Numbered from the stretch's first letter, positions 34,066 through 44,046 are shown. The stretch is DNA of 64,000 nucleotides from Hyphomicrobium sp. NDB2Meth4 (GCF_900117445.1 NZ_FPEJ01000013.1:310001-374000), one strand, 5' to 3'. Notes: generated by a model not told the origin, from the letters alone. Numbers and translations: made by a program.

Positions 34066-34571
34066 CAAGACAATCCCGGATCGCAATCAACCTGCTCGTC
34101 ACATGCGCGCGTGCCGATGGCCGCTACGTGCACACCTACGAGGCGGCAGCAGGAACGGGCGCAAGCAAAGAGCACGCAGCCAAGGTGGCGTACCTTATGC
34201 GGTGCGCCGGTCTGATCAAATCATCTCGCGGGCGCAACGGCGGCATTGCGCTGGCCCGTCCCGCGCACACGATTTCGATCGGCGATGTTCTCTGCCACAC
34301 GCAACCTGAAATGAGCCCGTCCGAGCAAAGCCAGCCAGCCGACGATCCAAGCAGCGCCGTCTTCTCAGCGATCGTGGAAGTGGCTTGGTCAGGATTCCAC
34401 GAGCTTATGGAGCGCTTCACCATCGACGATCTCGTCACGGAGCGCGCGCCGCAACGGCTTCCCTGTACCGGCTGCAGTCGCATGCAACGCGACGCGCTTC
34501 CGAGGAACACCGCTCCAGCGACGCCAGTCACCGCCAACAGAGATGCTCATGCGCAACCTATCCATAGCTGA
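34056..34571 (+). CDS. Rrf2-family transcriptional regulator
   Basis: 171 residues from the ATG at 34056, with GGAGAT upstream; it overlaps the DUF454 stop by ten bases. The winged helix spans about 5-80 ([12 protein letters not shown], then G-G-I-A-L-A-R-P near 70-77). Rrf2 proteins such as IscR and RirA bind an iron-sulfur cluster through three cysteines. This one has only a C-terminal C-T-G-C pair near 137-140 plus Cys48 and Cys86, so cluster binding is uncertain. An iron- or heme-responsive role is suggested by its place before exbB. Confidence 0.78.
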   Translation: MLLTRQSRIAINLLVTCARADGRYVHTYEAAAGTGASKEHAAKVAYLMRCAGLIKSSRGRNGGIALARPAHTISIGDVLCHTQPEMSPSEQSQPADDPSSAVFSAIVEVAWSGFHELMERFTIDDLVTERAPQRLPCTGCSRMQRDALPRNTAPATPVTANRDAHAQPIHS

Positions 34572-35700
34572 CACTGCGCCACGCTTCGCAGTTCTCCTGC
34601 TCGTAGCCGGCGTGGTCTGCTTCCCGGCGGCGGCGCAGGTCAGCGCTCCTGCCGCCCCGGCAAAGCCGGCCGAAGTCGTCACGCCAGTTGCTCCGGCCCA
34701 GCCGGAAGCTGCACCGCCGGCCGAAGCGACGGAAAACACGCAACCGCTATCCATGCCGGAGGCGCAGTCATCCGCATCGTCTGCACCCGCTGTTGCGGCC
34801 CCGGCTGAGGCAAACCCGCCGGGCACCGACGCGGCAACGGCCGCGGCACCATCGTCTTCGCCCATGAGACCGGCCGCCGATGTCACCCCGTTGGCGTTGG
34901 GCACCCCGTCGGCAACCGACGCTGCACCAGTGAGCGACACTGAAGGCTCGGCAGCTGCGCCAGCGCCGAAGGACAGCACGCCGCTGCCGCACAACCTTTC
35001 CCCTTGGGGCATGTTCCAGGCAGCCGACATCGTCGTCAAAGCCGTGATGATCGGCTTGGCCTTTGCTTCCTTTGCAACTTGGACCGTCTGGCTGGCGAAG
35101 GCCTTCGAGCTGGCCCTCGCACGCCGCCGGCTGCGGCGCGCGGATCGCAGTCTTCGCGCGGCCGCAACATTGAACGATGCCTTCGATGCGATCGGCAAGA
35201 TGCGCGGAACCGGGCCGCACCTCGTGCGCGAGGCGGTCGATGAAATGCGAGCGTCCGAAGCTTTGCTCGATCACGGCAGTGCCAGCGGCATCAAGGAGCG
35301 CGTGACCTCGCGCCTGTCCCGCGCCGAGGCCGATGCTGGTCGTCGCCTGACTCTCGGCACCGGCGTCCTCGCCACCATCGGTGCAACCGCCCCGTTCGTG
35401 GGGCTGTTCGGGACGGTCTGGGGCATCATGAACGCATTCATCGGCATTTCCGAGACGCAGACTACCAATCTCGCCGTCGTCGCCCCGGGCATCGCCGAAG
35501 CGCTGCTGGCCACGGCCATCGGTCTGGTCGCGGCCATCCCCGCAGTCATCATCTACAACGCATTCGCGCGCTCGATCGCAGGCTATCGCCTGCAACTCGC
35601 CAATGCGTCCGCCGCGATCGAACGCCTCGTCAGCCGCGACATCGACTTGCGGCGCTTGCCGGGGGCGCCGGTCGTGAAGCTCGCCCTGGCTGCGGAGTAG
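34543..35700 (+). CDS. exbB: ExbB (TonB-system energiser) with Ala/Pro-rich N-terminal extension
   Basis: 385 residues, longer than classical ExbB (about 240). A signal-like segment (to about 30) and a periplasmic Ala/Pro-rich stretch (about 30-150) precede the MotA/TolQ/ExbB core with three membrane spans (about 165, 280 and 330). The core contains [10 protein letters not shown] and [12 protein letters not shown]. It begins 28 bases inside the Rrf2 gene, and exbD follows after three bases. With ExbD it uses proton-motive force to drive TonB and so powers the two receptors. Confidence 0.92.
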   Translation: MLMRNLSIADTAPRFAVLLLVAGVVCFPAAAQVSAPAAPAKPAEVVTPVAPAQPEAAPPAEATENTQPLSMPEAQSSASSAPAVAAPAEANPPGTDAATAAAPSSSPMRPAADVTPLALGTPSATDAAPVSDTEGSAAAPAPKDSTPLPHNLSPWGMFQAADIVVKAVMIGLAFASFATWTVWLAKAFELALARRRLRRADRSLRAAATLNDAFDAIGKMRGTGPHLVREAVDEMRASEALLDHGSASGIKERVTSRLSRAEADAGRRLTLGTGVLATIGATAPFVGLFGTVWGIMNAFIGISETQTTNLAVVAPGIAEALLATAIGLVAAIPAVIIYNAFARSIAGYRLQLANASAAIERLVSRDIDLRRLPGAPVVKLALAAE

Positions 35701-35703
35701 CAC

Positions 35704-36195
35704 ATGGCGGGAAGTCTCAACGCGCGCGATGATTCCGATGAACTCGAGGTCAACCACGAGATCAATGTCACGCCGTTCATCGACGTGATGCTGGTGCTGC
35801 TCATCATCTTCATGGTGGCCGCGCCACTGTCGACGGTCGACGTGCACGTGGATCTTCCCGTTTCCAACGCACAGCCCGCCCCGAGACCGTCCGAGCCGAT
35901 CTTCCTTACCGTCAAGGCCGATCTGTCGCTCGCATTCGGCAACGAGCCGATTGCGCGCGGTGCGCTCAAGAGCGCGCTCGACGGCAAGTCCCAAGGCAAC
36001 CGCGATGAGCGCGTGTTCGTGCGCGCCGACAAGACGGTCGACTTTGGCGACCTGATGCAGGTGATGAACGAGCTGCGCACCGCCGGCTATCTCAAGATCG
36101 CACTGGTCGGCCTGGAAACAGCGACGCCCTCGGCGGCTGCCGAGCCGGGCGCTGCGCCGCAGCCGGCTGCCACTCCAGCGCCCGGGCAGCCTTGA
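35704..36195 (+). CDS. exbD: ExbD
   Basis: 163 residues. One N-terminal membrane span (about 24-44) follows the conserved E-I-N-V-T-P-F-I-D-V-M-L-V-L-L-I-I-F; the Asp in F-I-D-V-M is the proton-carrying residue. A periplasmic domain and an Ala/Pro-rich tail of about 25 residues follow. Its stop overlaps the tonB start by one base. Confidence 0.93.
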   Translation: MAGSLNARDDSDELEVNHEINVTPFIDVMLVLLIIFMVAAPLSTVDVHVDLPVSNAQPAPRPSEPIFLTVKADLSLAFGNEPIARGALKSALDGKSQGNRDERVFVRADKTVDFGDLMQVMNELRTAGYLKIALVGLETATPSAAAEPGAAPQPAATPAPGQP

Positions 36196-37112
36196 TGAGC
36201 CGGCAGTTGGTAGCTCTGTCGCGTGACGGCGAAACACCCCGCCAGGTGCTGTTGCGCTGGGGATGCGCAACGATGTGCGTCGCAACGCTTCACGTCGGCA
36301 CCGTTTACGCCGTCGTGAACTGGCCTCGTCCCCCCGAGCCGGCAGGCGAGCCGCCCGCCGCTGTCATGATCGAGCTTGCTCCGATCCCCGTGGCCCCCGA
36401 CGCGCCGGAGATGGATGTCGCCGTTGGGCCGCAACAGGAAATGACCGAGGAGAGCACGCCGACCGAAGCTAAGGACGAGCCGGACGAGACCCCGAAGGAT
36501 CCTGTAGAGCCCGTCAAGACCGAGCCGCCGCCGGAGCCGGTGCAGGATCCCATCGAGCCTGTCGTCGAGCCCGAGCCCGATCTGCCGGAGCTTCCGAAGA
36601 TGGAGGTGGCCGAAGCTGTTCTGCCGCCGCGTGCCATGGCGCCCGTCGAGCCGGAGAAACCGGAAGAGCCTGAGAAGCCGGACGAGGTCAAGGCCAAGGA
36701 AGAGCCGAAGGAGGTCGAGAAGAAGAAGTCGACCCCGAAGCCCAAATCCGTGGCGCAGGCAGCATCCGCGCCAAAGCCGATGAAGTCCGCGCGCGCGAAG
36801 GTGAACGCTGCGCCATCGTCGGGCACAGCGTCTGCAGCATCGATCTCAAGCTGGCGCGGCTCCGTCGTCGCTCATCTCAATCGGCACAAGCGCTATCCGG
36901 GCGGCGGAGCGCGCGGGACGTCGTCAGTGGCCTTCACGATCAATCGATCAGGAGGTGTCATCGCCGCGCGCCTCATCCGCTCATCGGGAAACAAGACACT
37001 GGACCAGGAAGCGGTGGCGCTAGCCCGCCGGGCGAGTCCCGTGCCCAAGCCTCCAGCGAACATCGCCGGCGGAAGCATCGTGCTGACGGTTCCGATCCGC
37101 TTCTCACGCTGA
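36195..37112 (+). CDS. tonB: TonB
   Basis: 305 residues. An N-terminal span (about 14-40), a long Pro-Glu/Pro-Lys spacer (about 60-190) and the TonB C-terminal domain (about 215-305: S-W-R-G-S-V-V-A-H-L-N-R-H-K-R-Y-P, ending V-P-I-R-F-S-R). ATG 36195 overlaps the exbD stop as TGATG; an upstream TTG is in frame. The acidic first half and basic second half of the spacer are usual for TonB. Confidence 0.92.
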   Translation: MSRQLVALSRDGETPRQVLLRWGCATMCVATLHVGTVYAVVNWPRPPEPAGEPPAAVMIELAPIPVAPDAPEMDVAVGPQQEMTEESTPTEAKDEPDETPKDPVEPVKTEPPPEPVQDPIEPVVEPEPDLPELPKMEVAEAVLPPRAMAPVEPEKPEEPEKPDEVKAKEEPKEVEKKKSTPKPKSVAQAASAPKPMKSARAKVNAAPSSGTASAASISSWRGSVVAHLNRHKRYPGGGARGTSSVAFTINRSGGVIAARLIRSSGNKTLDQEAVALARRASPVPKPPANIAGGSIVLTVPIRFSR

Positions 37113-37134
37113 TCAAATTCAGGAGTATTGCGTC

Positions 37135-37590
37135 ATGAAAGTCCGCATCCAACGAAAGGCAGGCTTTGCCACGGTCGCCGGCCTTGCCGCGCTAGTGCCC
37201 GTGTCTGTCGCGGCTCAGCAACCGGCGGCCAATGTCGAGCCGGTGATCGAACCGCTGCCGACCGCTGCAGTCTCGACAACCGCGGCACCGGCGGCAAAGA
37301 AGCCAGCCCCCGCGCCCAAGTCTCTGGCTGCCTGGCGCGGCAAGGTGCTGGCTCACCTCAATGGCAACAAGCGCGATTTCGGCGGCGGCTCCGGCACGGC
37401 AACCGTTGCCTTCAAGATCGATCGCAGCGGCAAGGTGACCTCAGCCCAAGTCGTGACCAGCTCGGGCAACAAGGCGCTCGACGCCGAAGCGGTCGCCCTG
37501 ACACAACGAGCAAGCCCGGTGCCGCCTCCGCCTGCCGACGTGGCCGGGCCCTCGCTCTACCTCAAGGTCCCAATCCGCTTCGCCAAGTGA
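37135..37590 (+). CDS. Secreted stand-alone TonB C-terminal domain protein
   Basis: 151 residues. It starts with a Sec signal peptide (about 1-27, V-S-V-A-A-Q) that looks cleavable, then a short Ala/Pro linker and a TonB C-terminal domain (about 62-151). That domain is closely similar to the neighbouring TonB: A-W-R-G-K-V-L-A-H-L-N, then S-S-G-N-K-A-L-D, ending V-P-I-R-F-A-K. It lacks the long proline spacer and a convincing membrane anchor, so it would be free in the periplasm or weakly tethered. It probably arose by duplication of tonB, 22 bases upstream. Whether it competes with, or assists, TonB at receptors is unknown. Confidence 0.82.
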   Translation: MKVRIQRKAGFATVAGLAALVPVSVAAQQPAANVEPVIEPLPTAAVSTTAAPAAKKPAPAPKSLAAWRGKVLAHLNGNKRDFGGGSGTATVAFKIDRSGKVTSAQVVTSSGNKALDAEAVALTQRASPVPPPPADVAGPSLYLKVPIRFAK

Positions 37591-37662
37591 CGACGCCGAA
37601 CCTTCGATCGCTGGCGCGCACCTCACCGCCGCTCGCACGAGCCCCGCCTCGAAGCGGCAAGC

Positions 37663-38532
37663 CTAAAGCAGGCCGCGCAACCACACGTGCGCCGGATCCG
37701 TGTCGTGCGAGCGGTGCCACACCAGCTTCATGGTGAAGCGTGGGCTTTCGAACGGCAGCGGCCAGACGTTGCAGAGCGAGTGCACCTCCGGGCGCTCCGC
37801 AAAGCGCGAGGGGATGGCCGCAATGAGATCGGTCGACGATACGATTGATGGTAGCGTCGTGAAGCGCGTGACGGAGAGACCGATGCGGCGCGTCAGCCCG
37901 AGCTGCTTCAGCGTCCCGTCCACGGGCCCCGTCACGCCCTGTCCCGTCGGGGATACCAGCGCATGCTGCATGCCTGCGTAATCCTCCGCCGATATCCCCT
38001 CGCGCATCGCCGGATGACCAGGGCGCGCGATGACGACGAAATGCTCCTCATAGAGATCGCGCGACAGGAAGGGCCCCTTCGGGACGGGCGCGCCGATGAT
38101 CGCCAGGTCGATCGTTTCGTCCATGAGATGCGGCTGCGGCGTTCTGACGACGAGCCGGCACCCCGGCGCCGTCCGATCGACCGCGGCAACCAGTTGCGGT
38201 ATAATAAGGAGTTCCGTCAAATCGTTTGCGAGCACCGAAAAGTTCATCTCCGCTGAGCTCGGGTCGAACGTCGGCGGCGACAGCAGGCGCTCCGCGGCAG
38301 CGCAAAAATCCCTCAGCTCGGGCGCGAGGCGACGCGCCAGAGGCGTGAGCCGCATGCTCGATCCCTCGCGCACGATCAATTCATCGTCAAACACGTCGCG
38401 CGCCCGCGCCATGGCCTGCGAAACTGCCGGCTGGGTCAGGTTCAGGCGCTGTGCTGCGCGTGTGATCGACAGCTCGGCGAGCACCACGTCGACGATGACC
38501 AGGAGGTTGAGATCGAAATTGCGCAGGTTCAT
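37663..38532 (-). CDS. LysR-family transcriptional regulator
   Basis: 289 residues. The N-terminal winged helix-turn-helix (about 1-65) includes F-D-L-N-L-L, I-T-R-A-A-Q-R-L-N-L-T-Q-P-A-V-S-Q-A-M. A substrate-binding domain of the NodD/NahR subtype follows. It is convergent with the small TonB-domain gene and has no obvious divergently transcribed target; the next gene, an AraC regulator, starts 291 bases away on the plus strand. The target and inducer cannot be read from the sequence. Confidence 0.88.
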   Translation of the reverse strand: MNLRNFDLNLLVIVDVVLAELSITRAAQRLNLTQPAVSQAMARARDVFDDELIVREGSSMRLTPLARRLAPELRDFCAAAERLLSPPTFDPSSAEMNFSVLANDLTELLIIPQLVAAVDRTAPGCRLVVRTPQPHLMDETIDLAIIGAPVPKGPFLSRDLYEEHFVVIARPGHPAMREGISAEDYAGMQHALVSPTGQGVTGPVDGTLKQLGLTRRIGLSVTRFTTLPSIVSSTDLIAAIPSRFAERPEVHSLCNVWPLPFESPRFTMKLVWHRSHDTDPAHVWLRGLL

Positions 38533-38823
38533 CGGCGCACTCTATTGGGTCACGAGCGGGCGTTGGCAGGGGGAAGGACACAGGGACATAAGCCTCACTT
38601 ATACGCGGAATTAGCAATATGGATTTGAGCGCTCACCAGAGTCAGCCAACCTTCTCATCACCCGAACCTCGTGCCACACGGCATCGGTGGCGTACCTGTC
38701 GAAGCGGCCAGGAGCGGACATAGTAACACGTTGATCGCAACGGCAATCCCGTTTCGGGAGCCGTTGCACCCATCCACAAGACGGGGTGCCCCGTCGCATC
38801 ACCAGCGGGCGGAACCAGTCATT

Positions 38824-39840
38824 ATGACGACGCTGTCACTTGACGCAATTCCGCCCCTTGCTTTTGGCCAGAGACACGCACTCCACTACACTGACCCTGA
38901 GCGCATGTCGGCCGAATTGGCACGCGGCACCTCGGTCGTCATGAACTACCGTTCCGTCGAGCCCGGCGGAGCTTTTCGTGCCCAATCATCGCTCATCAAG
39001 ACGCGCAATGTGCGCCTGGTGGCCTCGGCGTCGTCGGCCATTCGAGTGGACGCGCATGGAGCTTCGACCGCCTTTTTTATGGTCGCGCTCCATGGTGGGG
39101 GAACGACGAAGCAGGAAGGACGAACTCTCGACTGGGGTAAGGGCAAAGCGGGTGTTTTCCTTCCTCCTGGGGGCTGCACGGCGCGCTTTTCCGCCCGCTC
39201 GGTGATCGGAATAGACATTGATCCGGCTGCCATCGCTCACGTCACGCAAGTCATGCTCGGCGGCAAGCCATCCAGACGGCAGCACTCTTTTGATTTCACC
39301 GAGCCATGCGCTGTGAACCTGCGGGGCAACAGGCTCGATTTCAGCAGCATCTTCATCAGCGCGGCGTCGATGCTTGACCATTTCGGCGGCGATACCCGTC
39401 TCATCGAGCGGGCAGGCCTTGATGACACCATCCTCAGGATGGTTGCCCTGCTTTTCAACTTTGAGGAGCTGTCGTCGGGTGGCAGCGATGCGAGGGCCAA
39501 CCGAGCCATCATCAGGCTGACGTGTGAGTATATCGATGACAACCTGACGGGCCCGATCACGCTGACCGATCTCGAAGCGCTCACCGGTCTATCACGCAGA
39601 AGCCTGCAATATGCCTTTCGAGACGAGTTTGACTGCACTCCGATGCAATGGGTGGCGCGGCGGCGTCTCGAAGCCGTCCGCAAGCAGATTCTTGCCGCTC
39701 GCCAAGGTGACACACTGACGACGATAGCGGGCGCATACTTTGCAAATCTCGGTGAATTCGCCCGCATGTACCGGCAGCAGTACGGGGAACTCCCATCAGC
39801 CACGCTGAGGAATGCCCTGTCCAGGCGCTTCCGATCCTAA
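38824..39840 (+). CDS. AraC-family transcriptional regulator
   Basis: 338 residues from ATG 38824; the frame is open for 150 bases upstream without a ribosome site. The N-terminal ~200 residues resemble the AraC-binding-like domain of the EutR/transcriptional-activator subset. The C-terminal double helix-turn-helix lies at about 235-335 (T-D-L-E-A-L-T-G-L-S-R-R-S-L-Q-Y-A-F; second helix region A-Y-F-A-N-L-G-E-F-A-R-M-Y-R-Q-Q-Y-G). It is followed by a gene-free stretch and the autotransporter pair, which it might control; that is a guess. Confidence 0.87.
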   Translation: MTTLSLDAIPPLAFGQRHALHYTDPERMSAELARGTSVVMNYRSVEPGGAFRAQSSLIKTRNVRLVASASSAIRVDAHGASTAFFMVALHGGGTTKQEGRTLDWGKGKAGVFLPPGGCTARFSARSVIGIDIDPAAIAHVTQVMLGGKPSRRQHSFDFTEPCAVNLRGNRLDFSSIFISAASMLDHFGGDTRLIERAGLDDTILRMVALLFNFEELSSGGSDARANRAIIRLTCEYIDDNLTGPITLTDLEALTGLSRRSLQYAFRDEFDCTPMQWVARRRLEAVRKQILAARQGDTLTTIAGAYFANLGEFARMYRQQYGELPSATLRNALSRRFRS

Positions 39841-40322
39841 GTCGGCTCCCTCGTCGCTGGGCCGATGATGGAGACGCTGCGGAGCGGCTTCTGAGCTGAG
39901 CTTTCATTTCGCGATTCCGATAGTCCGCTTCGCTTGCTCCACTTCGCAAGGCCGCGCTGGCGTCGCCGTTTCGGCGAGATCGGCGATCGTGGCGGCTGTG
40001 CCGATCAATGGTCACGCCGCATTACATTGCGCGATCCTGATAGTCGCTTCGCTAGTTCGATATCGCGCATTCAGGAATCACCGCCTCATCGAATGAGCCC
40101 GTTGAGCCGCGCGCTGGTGACTGTGTGTCACTGCCGCTGCGATCGATCGGGCCGTTGCGCCGCGTATTGCGCACGGCTTTTGCGCGCATCCATCTCTGCT
40201 GGGCGGCGAGCCTCATGCCCGCCACGGCAGCATCGGCGAGAGTCATTTCAAGTCTCAGGTCTGCGTATCACGCGTCAATTCAGTCACGTCGCGTTCGAAC
40301 AGCACATTCCGGGGACCATCAC
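39841..40322. other. Gene-free region upstream of the autotransporters, with an imperfect direct repeat
   Basis: 482 bases. Two ~30-base copies, 39905-39935 and 40025-40054, share CATT-CGCGAT-C-GATAGTC-GCTTCGCT with few differences and lie 120 bases apart. They could be operators or a small repeat element. No coding signal is convincing. An in-frame open stretch continuing the autotransporter upstream lacks a signal peptide position and is not taken as coding. Confidence 0.5.
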
Positions 40323-43300
40323 ATGTCGGCAATCTCGCGCCCACGATCATCGCAGCTGTTGCGCATCAGCACGATCGCCCTCGCGGCCGCTTTGGGCGCG
40401 CCCATCGCGCACGCCCAGACCGTCATCAACGACCAGACGGTGACGGTCCCGCCGTCATCGATCCCTTCCGGCAACAATCTGACGGTTGGCTCGACGGGCA
40501 CGGGCGTCCTCAATATTGTGTCGACGGGCAGTGTCAGCACCTCAGCCACATACATCGGCGAATTCGCGGGTAGCAGCGGAACGATCAACGTCACGGGCGG
40601 AACCTGGCAAAGCACCGCCGAAGTGGACGTGGGATTCTACGGCTCGGGAACACTCAACATTACGGCCGGCGGGGTGGTAATAACCACTACCGGCACGAGC
40701 CTCGGCCGCTTTGCTGGCAGCAGCGGCACCGTACTCCTCAGCGGGGCAGGGTCAACGTGGACTGCGAATACCGACGTGACGGTTGGCGAGCTGGGCACAG
40801 GCTCGATGACGGTTTCGGACGGCGCCGAATTGACTGCGAGCAATATCATCGTCGGCAGCGAGACGGGATCGACAGGAACGTTCCTCCTTACCGGCAGCGA
40901 CTCCGAGGTCACGCTCAGCAGCAGTCTCTATGTCGGATATGATGGAGATGGCACGTTCAACGTCACCGATGGTGCAACACTGACCGTCACCGGCGGCATC
41001 TACGTTGGCTACTCCGAAGGCCAAGGCGTCTTCAACGTGTCGGGCGGCAGCACCGTTACCAGCGGAAGCGCGGACTTTGGTTACTACAGCGACGCTGGCC
41101 AAGGCACGGCGAACATTTCCGGTCTCGGCACGACCTGGACGATCAACGGCTCTCTGACGCTGGGCGACGAAGGCGGCGCCGGCGAGATGAATATCACCGA
41201 CGGCGCTCAAGTCTCGGTTACCGGCAACCTGCTCATGGGAGCCTACGACGAGAATATTACACGCGGCGATCTGCTCATTTCCGGAGCGGGCTCTCAGCTC
41301 ACTGTGGCTGGAAACGCCTCTATTGGCGATGAACGGCCAGCCATCGTCGTCGTCAGCAACGGCGGATATCTGCAGACCGGAGACACGGTAATTAGTGCCG
41401 ACACATCTGCACCGAGCACGGTCACAGTCACTGGCGCTGGATCGGTGTGGGATTCCGGTGATGTTATCGTCGGTGAGTATGGGGTGGGCCAGCTCATCAT
41501 TACCGATGGCGGCGTCGTCAACGGAACTGGTGAGGCAACCGTCGGCTATTACGGTTCTGGTTCGTCCGCCACCGTCTCGGGAAGCGGGTCGCAGTGGAAC
41601 TTGGCTAGCAACAATCTTTACGTCGGATACTACACCGATGCTTCGGTCACCGTGACGGACAACGCGGTGTTGACATCTGGCGACATAACCATCGGCTACG
41701 GCACCGACGGTCACGGTGTCGTCAACGTCACTGATGGCGGCAAGATCTACAGCGGCGAAGTTACGCTTGGCAGCTACGGCTACCCGATGTCTGGAACGAT
41801 GAACATTTCCGGGGCTGGCTCCGAATGGCACGTGACCGGCGACATCACTGCCGTCGAGGACTATGGCGCCGCCACCATCAACGTCACCGACAGTGGCCTG
41901 CTGACAGTCACAGATAATCTTTACCTCGGCAGCTACGGCTCCCACACCGACGACCTTGCTCAGATGACTGTGTCCGGTACCGGGACGATCGTTGAGATCG
42001 GCGGCACGAGCTATATCGGTTATGGCGCCGTTGCGTCGCTGGTTGTAACGAACAACGCGCAGTTCACCACCGATGAATTGCAGGTCGGACCCTTCACAGA
42101 GGGTACGATGACGATCAGTAACGGTGCGGTCGTGACGGCGACGACGGGGACCGAAATAGGCGGGTCTGGCACACTGATCTTCGGTGCTGCCGCAGGCGAG
42201 GCTGCGACGGCAAGCGGAACTCTTTCCACGCCCACCGTGACGTTCACGGGCGGCGCCATCGTCTTCAATCATACGAACAACCTGATCTTCGACGCGGAGC
42301 TGGTGTCTGACTCGGCGGGATTCGGAGACGTGCAGGTTGTGGCCGGTACGACGACGTTCACCACCGGCACGGGCGCCTACTCCGGTACCATTGAAGTCAC
42401 CGGTGGCAAGGCCGTGTTCAATGCTGACGTGGGCGGCGACGTCACGGTCTCAGGAAGCGGCATCGTCGGCGGCTCCGGGACGATCGGCAGCCTCGATGCA
42501 CTGAGCGGTGGCACGGTGTCTCCCGGAAACTCGCCAGGCACGCTGACTGTCACGGGCGACGTGGCGTTTGCTTCTGGCTCCACCTATGTCGTCGAGGTTG
42601 ACGGCGCGGTGTCTGATCTGATCACGGCGGGTGGCACTGCGACGCTGACCGGTGGCACGGTGCAGGTGTCCGGGTCGCCCTCGCTGATGCGTTACACGAT
42701 CCTCACCTCCTCCGCGCTGACGGGTACCTTCGACGGCGTCGAGACCACATCGGCCTTCATCAACTACAGCCTCGATTACGACCTGCTGAACGCGTACCTC
42801 GTCGTCGACGGCTACAACTCGTTCACGATTGCAGCGCGCACCCCCAACCAGTACGCGGTTGCCAACGCGCTGGATAAATTCCCGTCGGCTAACCCTCTTT
42901 ATAGTGCGATCCTCGCCGGCAGCGTTTCGGACGCCCAGCAGGCCTTCAACGCCTTGTCGGGCGAGATCCATGCTTCGGTAGGCTCAGCGCTAGCCGACGA
43001 CAGCCGCTACGTGCGCGAAGCGATCACCGGCCGTCTGATCCAGGCGTACTACGGCGGCGTCGGTGCCGGTGGCGGCCAGCCGATCGTGATGGCAGCCGCC
43101 GCGCCGACCGATGTTGTGGAGATGGACAGCTCATCGCGCATGTCGCTGGGCGCCGGCTACGCCTCATCGCGCGCTGCAGCACCCTCCAGCGGTCATGATC
43201 TTGCCTACTGGAGCCGCGCCTTCGGTGCCTGGGGCGAGTACAACACCAACGGCAACGCGGCGACGACGGATCGCAACCTCGGCGGCTTTATCACCGGCGT

Positions 43301-44024
43301 CGACGGCGGCCTCGGTGGCGGTTGGCGCGCAGGTCTCGTCACCGGCTACATGTACACCGGTCTTTCGGCGGACGATCGCTGGAGCTCTGCCAACATCAAC
43401 TCTTATGTGCTCGGCGGTTATGCTGGCGGCGCCTTGGGCGGCGGCTTTGCGCTTCGCTCCGGCGGCACCTGGACGTGGAACGACATCGATAGCAACCGCA
43501 GCGTCGTGTTCCCCGGGTTCTACGAAGGGGAGGCGGCGAACTACAATGGCGACGTCGGCCAGCTGTTCGCGGAGCTTGCCTATCCTGTGTTCACGCACGG
43601 GGGTGTCGTCGAGCCGTTCGCAGGTCTTGCCTACGTGCACGTCGGCACGGACGGGTTCACCGAGAGCGGCTCTGTTGCGGGTCTGACGAGCAGCGGTCTC
43701 GATATGGATCTTGGCTACGGCACGCTTGGTGCACGCACCGGTACGACGGTGGTGTGGGGCGCAACGACGGTGATCCCGCACGCTTCGCTCGCCTGGCAGT
43801 ACGCGTTCGGCGACACGACGCCGGAGCAGGCCTTGGCGTTCGCCTCGACGGGCATCGGCATGGGCATCGGCGGCGTGCCGCTGGCACAGAACAGCGCGCT
43901 TGTTGAAGTGGGTATCGATGCGCTCGTCGCGCAGGATGCCACGCTCGGCATCTCCTACATCGGCCAGTACTCCGGCGACTTCACCGACACCGGTCTGCGC
44001 GGCCGCTTCAACTGGAAGTTCTGA
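40323..44024 (+). CDS. Autotransporter (type Va) with T5SS/PEP-CTERM-type repeats, copy 1
   Basis: 1233 residues. Signal peptide about 1-32 (cleavage after A-H-A). The passenger is about 33-800, a beta-helix of 35-45-residue glycine/serine/threonine repeats of the form G-S-S-G-T-V-x-V-T-G-A-G-S-x-W followed by V-G-x-x-G-x-G-x-x-x-V-T-D-G-G. This is the T5SS/PEP-CTERM-associated repeat pattern. An autotransporter-associated strand repeat and G-N-S-P-G-T-L-T-V come next. A linker near 835-930 leads to the translocating barrel (about 960-1233, ending F-N-W-K-F). ATG 40323 has GGGG upstream. The passenger probably acts as a surface adhesin; no protease motif is seen. Confidence 0.9.
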   Translation: MSAISRPRSSQLLRISTIALAAALGAPIAHAQTVINDQTVTVPPSSIPSGNNLTVGSTGTGVLNIVSTGSVSTSATYIGEFAGSSGTINVTGGTWQSTAEVDVGFYGSGTLNITAGGVVITTTGTSLGRFAGSSGTVLLSGAGSTWTANTDVTVGELGTGSMTVSDGAELTASNIIVGSETGSTGTFLLTGSDSEVTLSSSLYVGYDGDGTFNVTDGATLTVTGGIYVGYSEGQGVFNVSGGSTVTSGSADFGYYSDAGQGTANISGLGTTWTINGSLTLGDEGGAGEMNITDGAQVSVTGNLLMGAYDENITRGDLLISGAGSQLTVAGNASIGDERPAIVVVSNGGYLQTGDTVISADTSAPSTVTVTGAGSVWDSGDVIVGEYGVGQLIITDGGVVNGTGEATVGYYGSGSSATVSGSGSQWNLASNNLYVGYYTDASVTVTDNAVLTSGDITIGYGTDGHGVVNVTDGGKIYSGEVTLGSYGYPMSGTMNISGAGSEWHVTGDITAVEDYGAATINVTDSGLLTVTDNLYLGSYGSHTDDLAQMTVSGTGTIVEIGGTSYIGYGAVASLVVTNNAQFTTDELQVGPFTEGTMTISNGAVVTATTGTEIGGSGTLIFGAAAGEAATASGTLSTPTVTFTGGAIVFNHTNNLIFDAELVSDSAGFGDVQVVAGTTTFTTGTGAYSGTIEVTGGKAVFNADVGGDVTVSGSGIVGGSGTIGSLDALSGGTVSPGNSPGTLTVTGDVAFASGSTYVVEVDGAVSDLITAGGTATLTGGTVQVSGSPSLMRYTILTSSALTGTFDGVETTSAFINYSLDYDLLNAYLVVDGYNSFTIAARTPNQYAVANALDKFPSANPLYSAILAGSVSDAQQAFNALSGEIHASVGSALADDSRYVREAITGRLIQAYYGGVGAGGGQPIVMAAAAPTDVVEMDSSSRMSLGAGYASSRAAAPSSGHDLAYWSRAFGAWGEYNTNGNAATTDRNLGGFITGVDGGLGGGWRAGLVTGYMYTGLSADDRWSSANINSYVLGGYAGGALGGGFALRSGGTWTWNDIDSNRSVVFPGFYEGEAANYNGDVGQLFAELAYPVFTHGGVVEPFAGLAYVHVGTDGFTESGSVAGLTSSGLDMDLGYGTLGARTGTTVVWGATTVIPHASLAWQYAFGDTTPEQALAFASTGIGMGIGGVPLAQNSALVEVGIDALVAQDATLGISYIGQYSGDFTDTGLRGRFNWKF

Positions 44025-44046
44025 GGTCTCTCCCGGCTTCGGAAAA

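Noticed and set aside
34768-36285. 505-codon open frame on minus opposite exbB/exbD
   Set aside because: Arises from the Ala/Pro-rich plus-strand genes; no family features.
40125-40322. N-terminal extension of the first autotransporter
   Set aside because: The extension is basic and signal-less; the ATG at 40323 starts a proper signal peptide with a ribosome site.
40752-42272. 506-codon open frame on minus opposite the first autotransporter
   Set aside because: Product of repeat composition in the passenger; no signal or motif.
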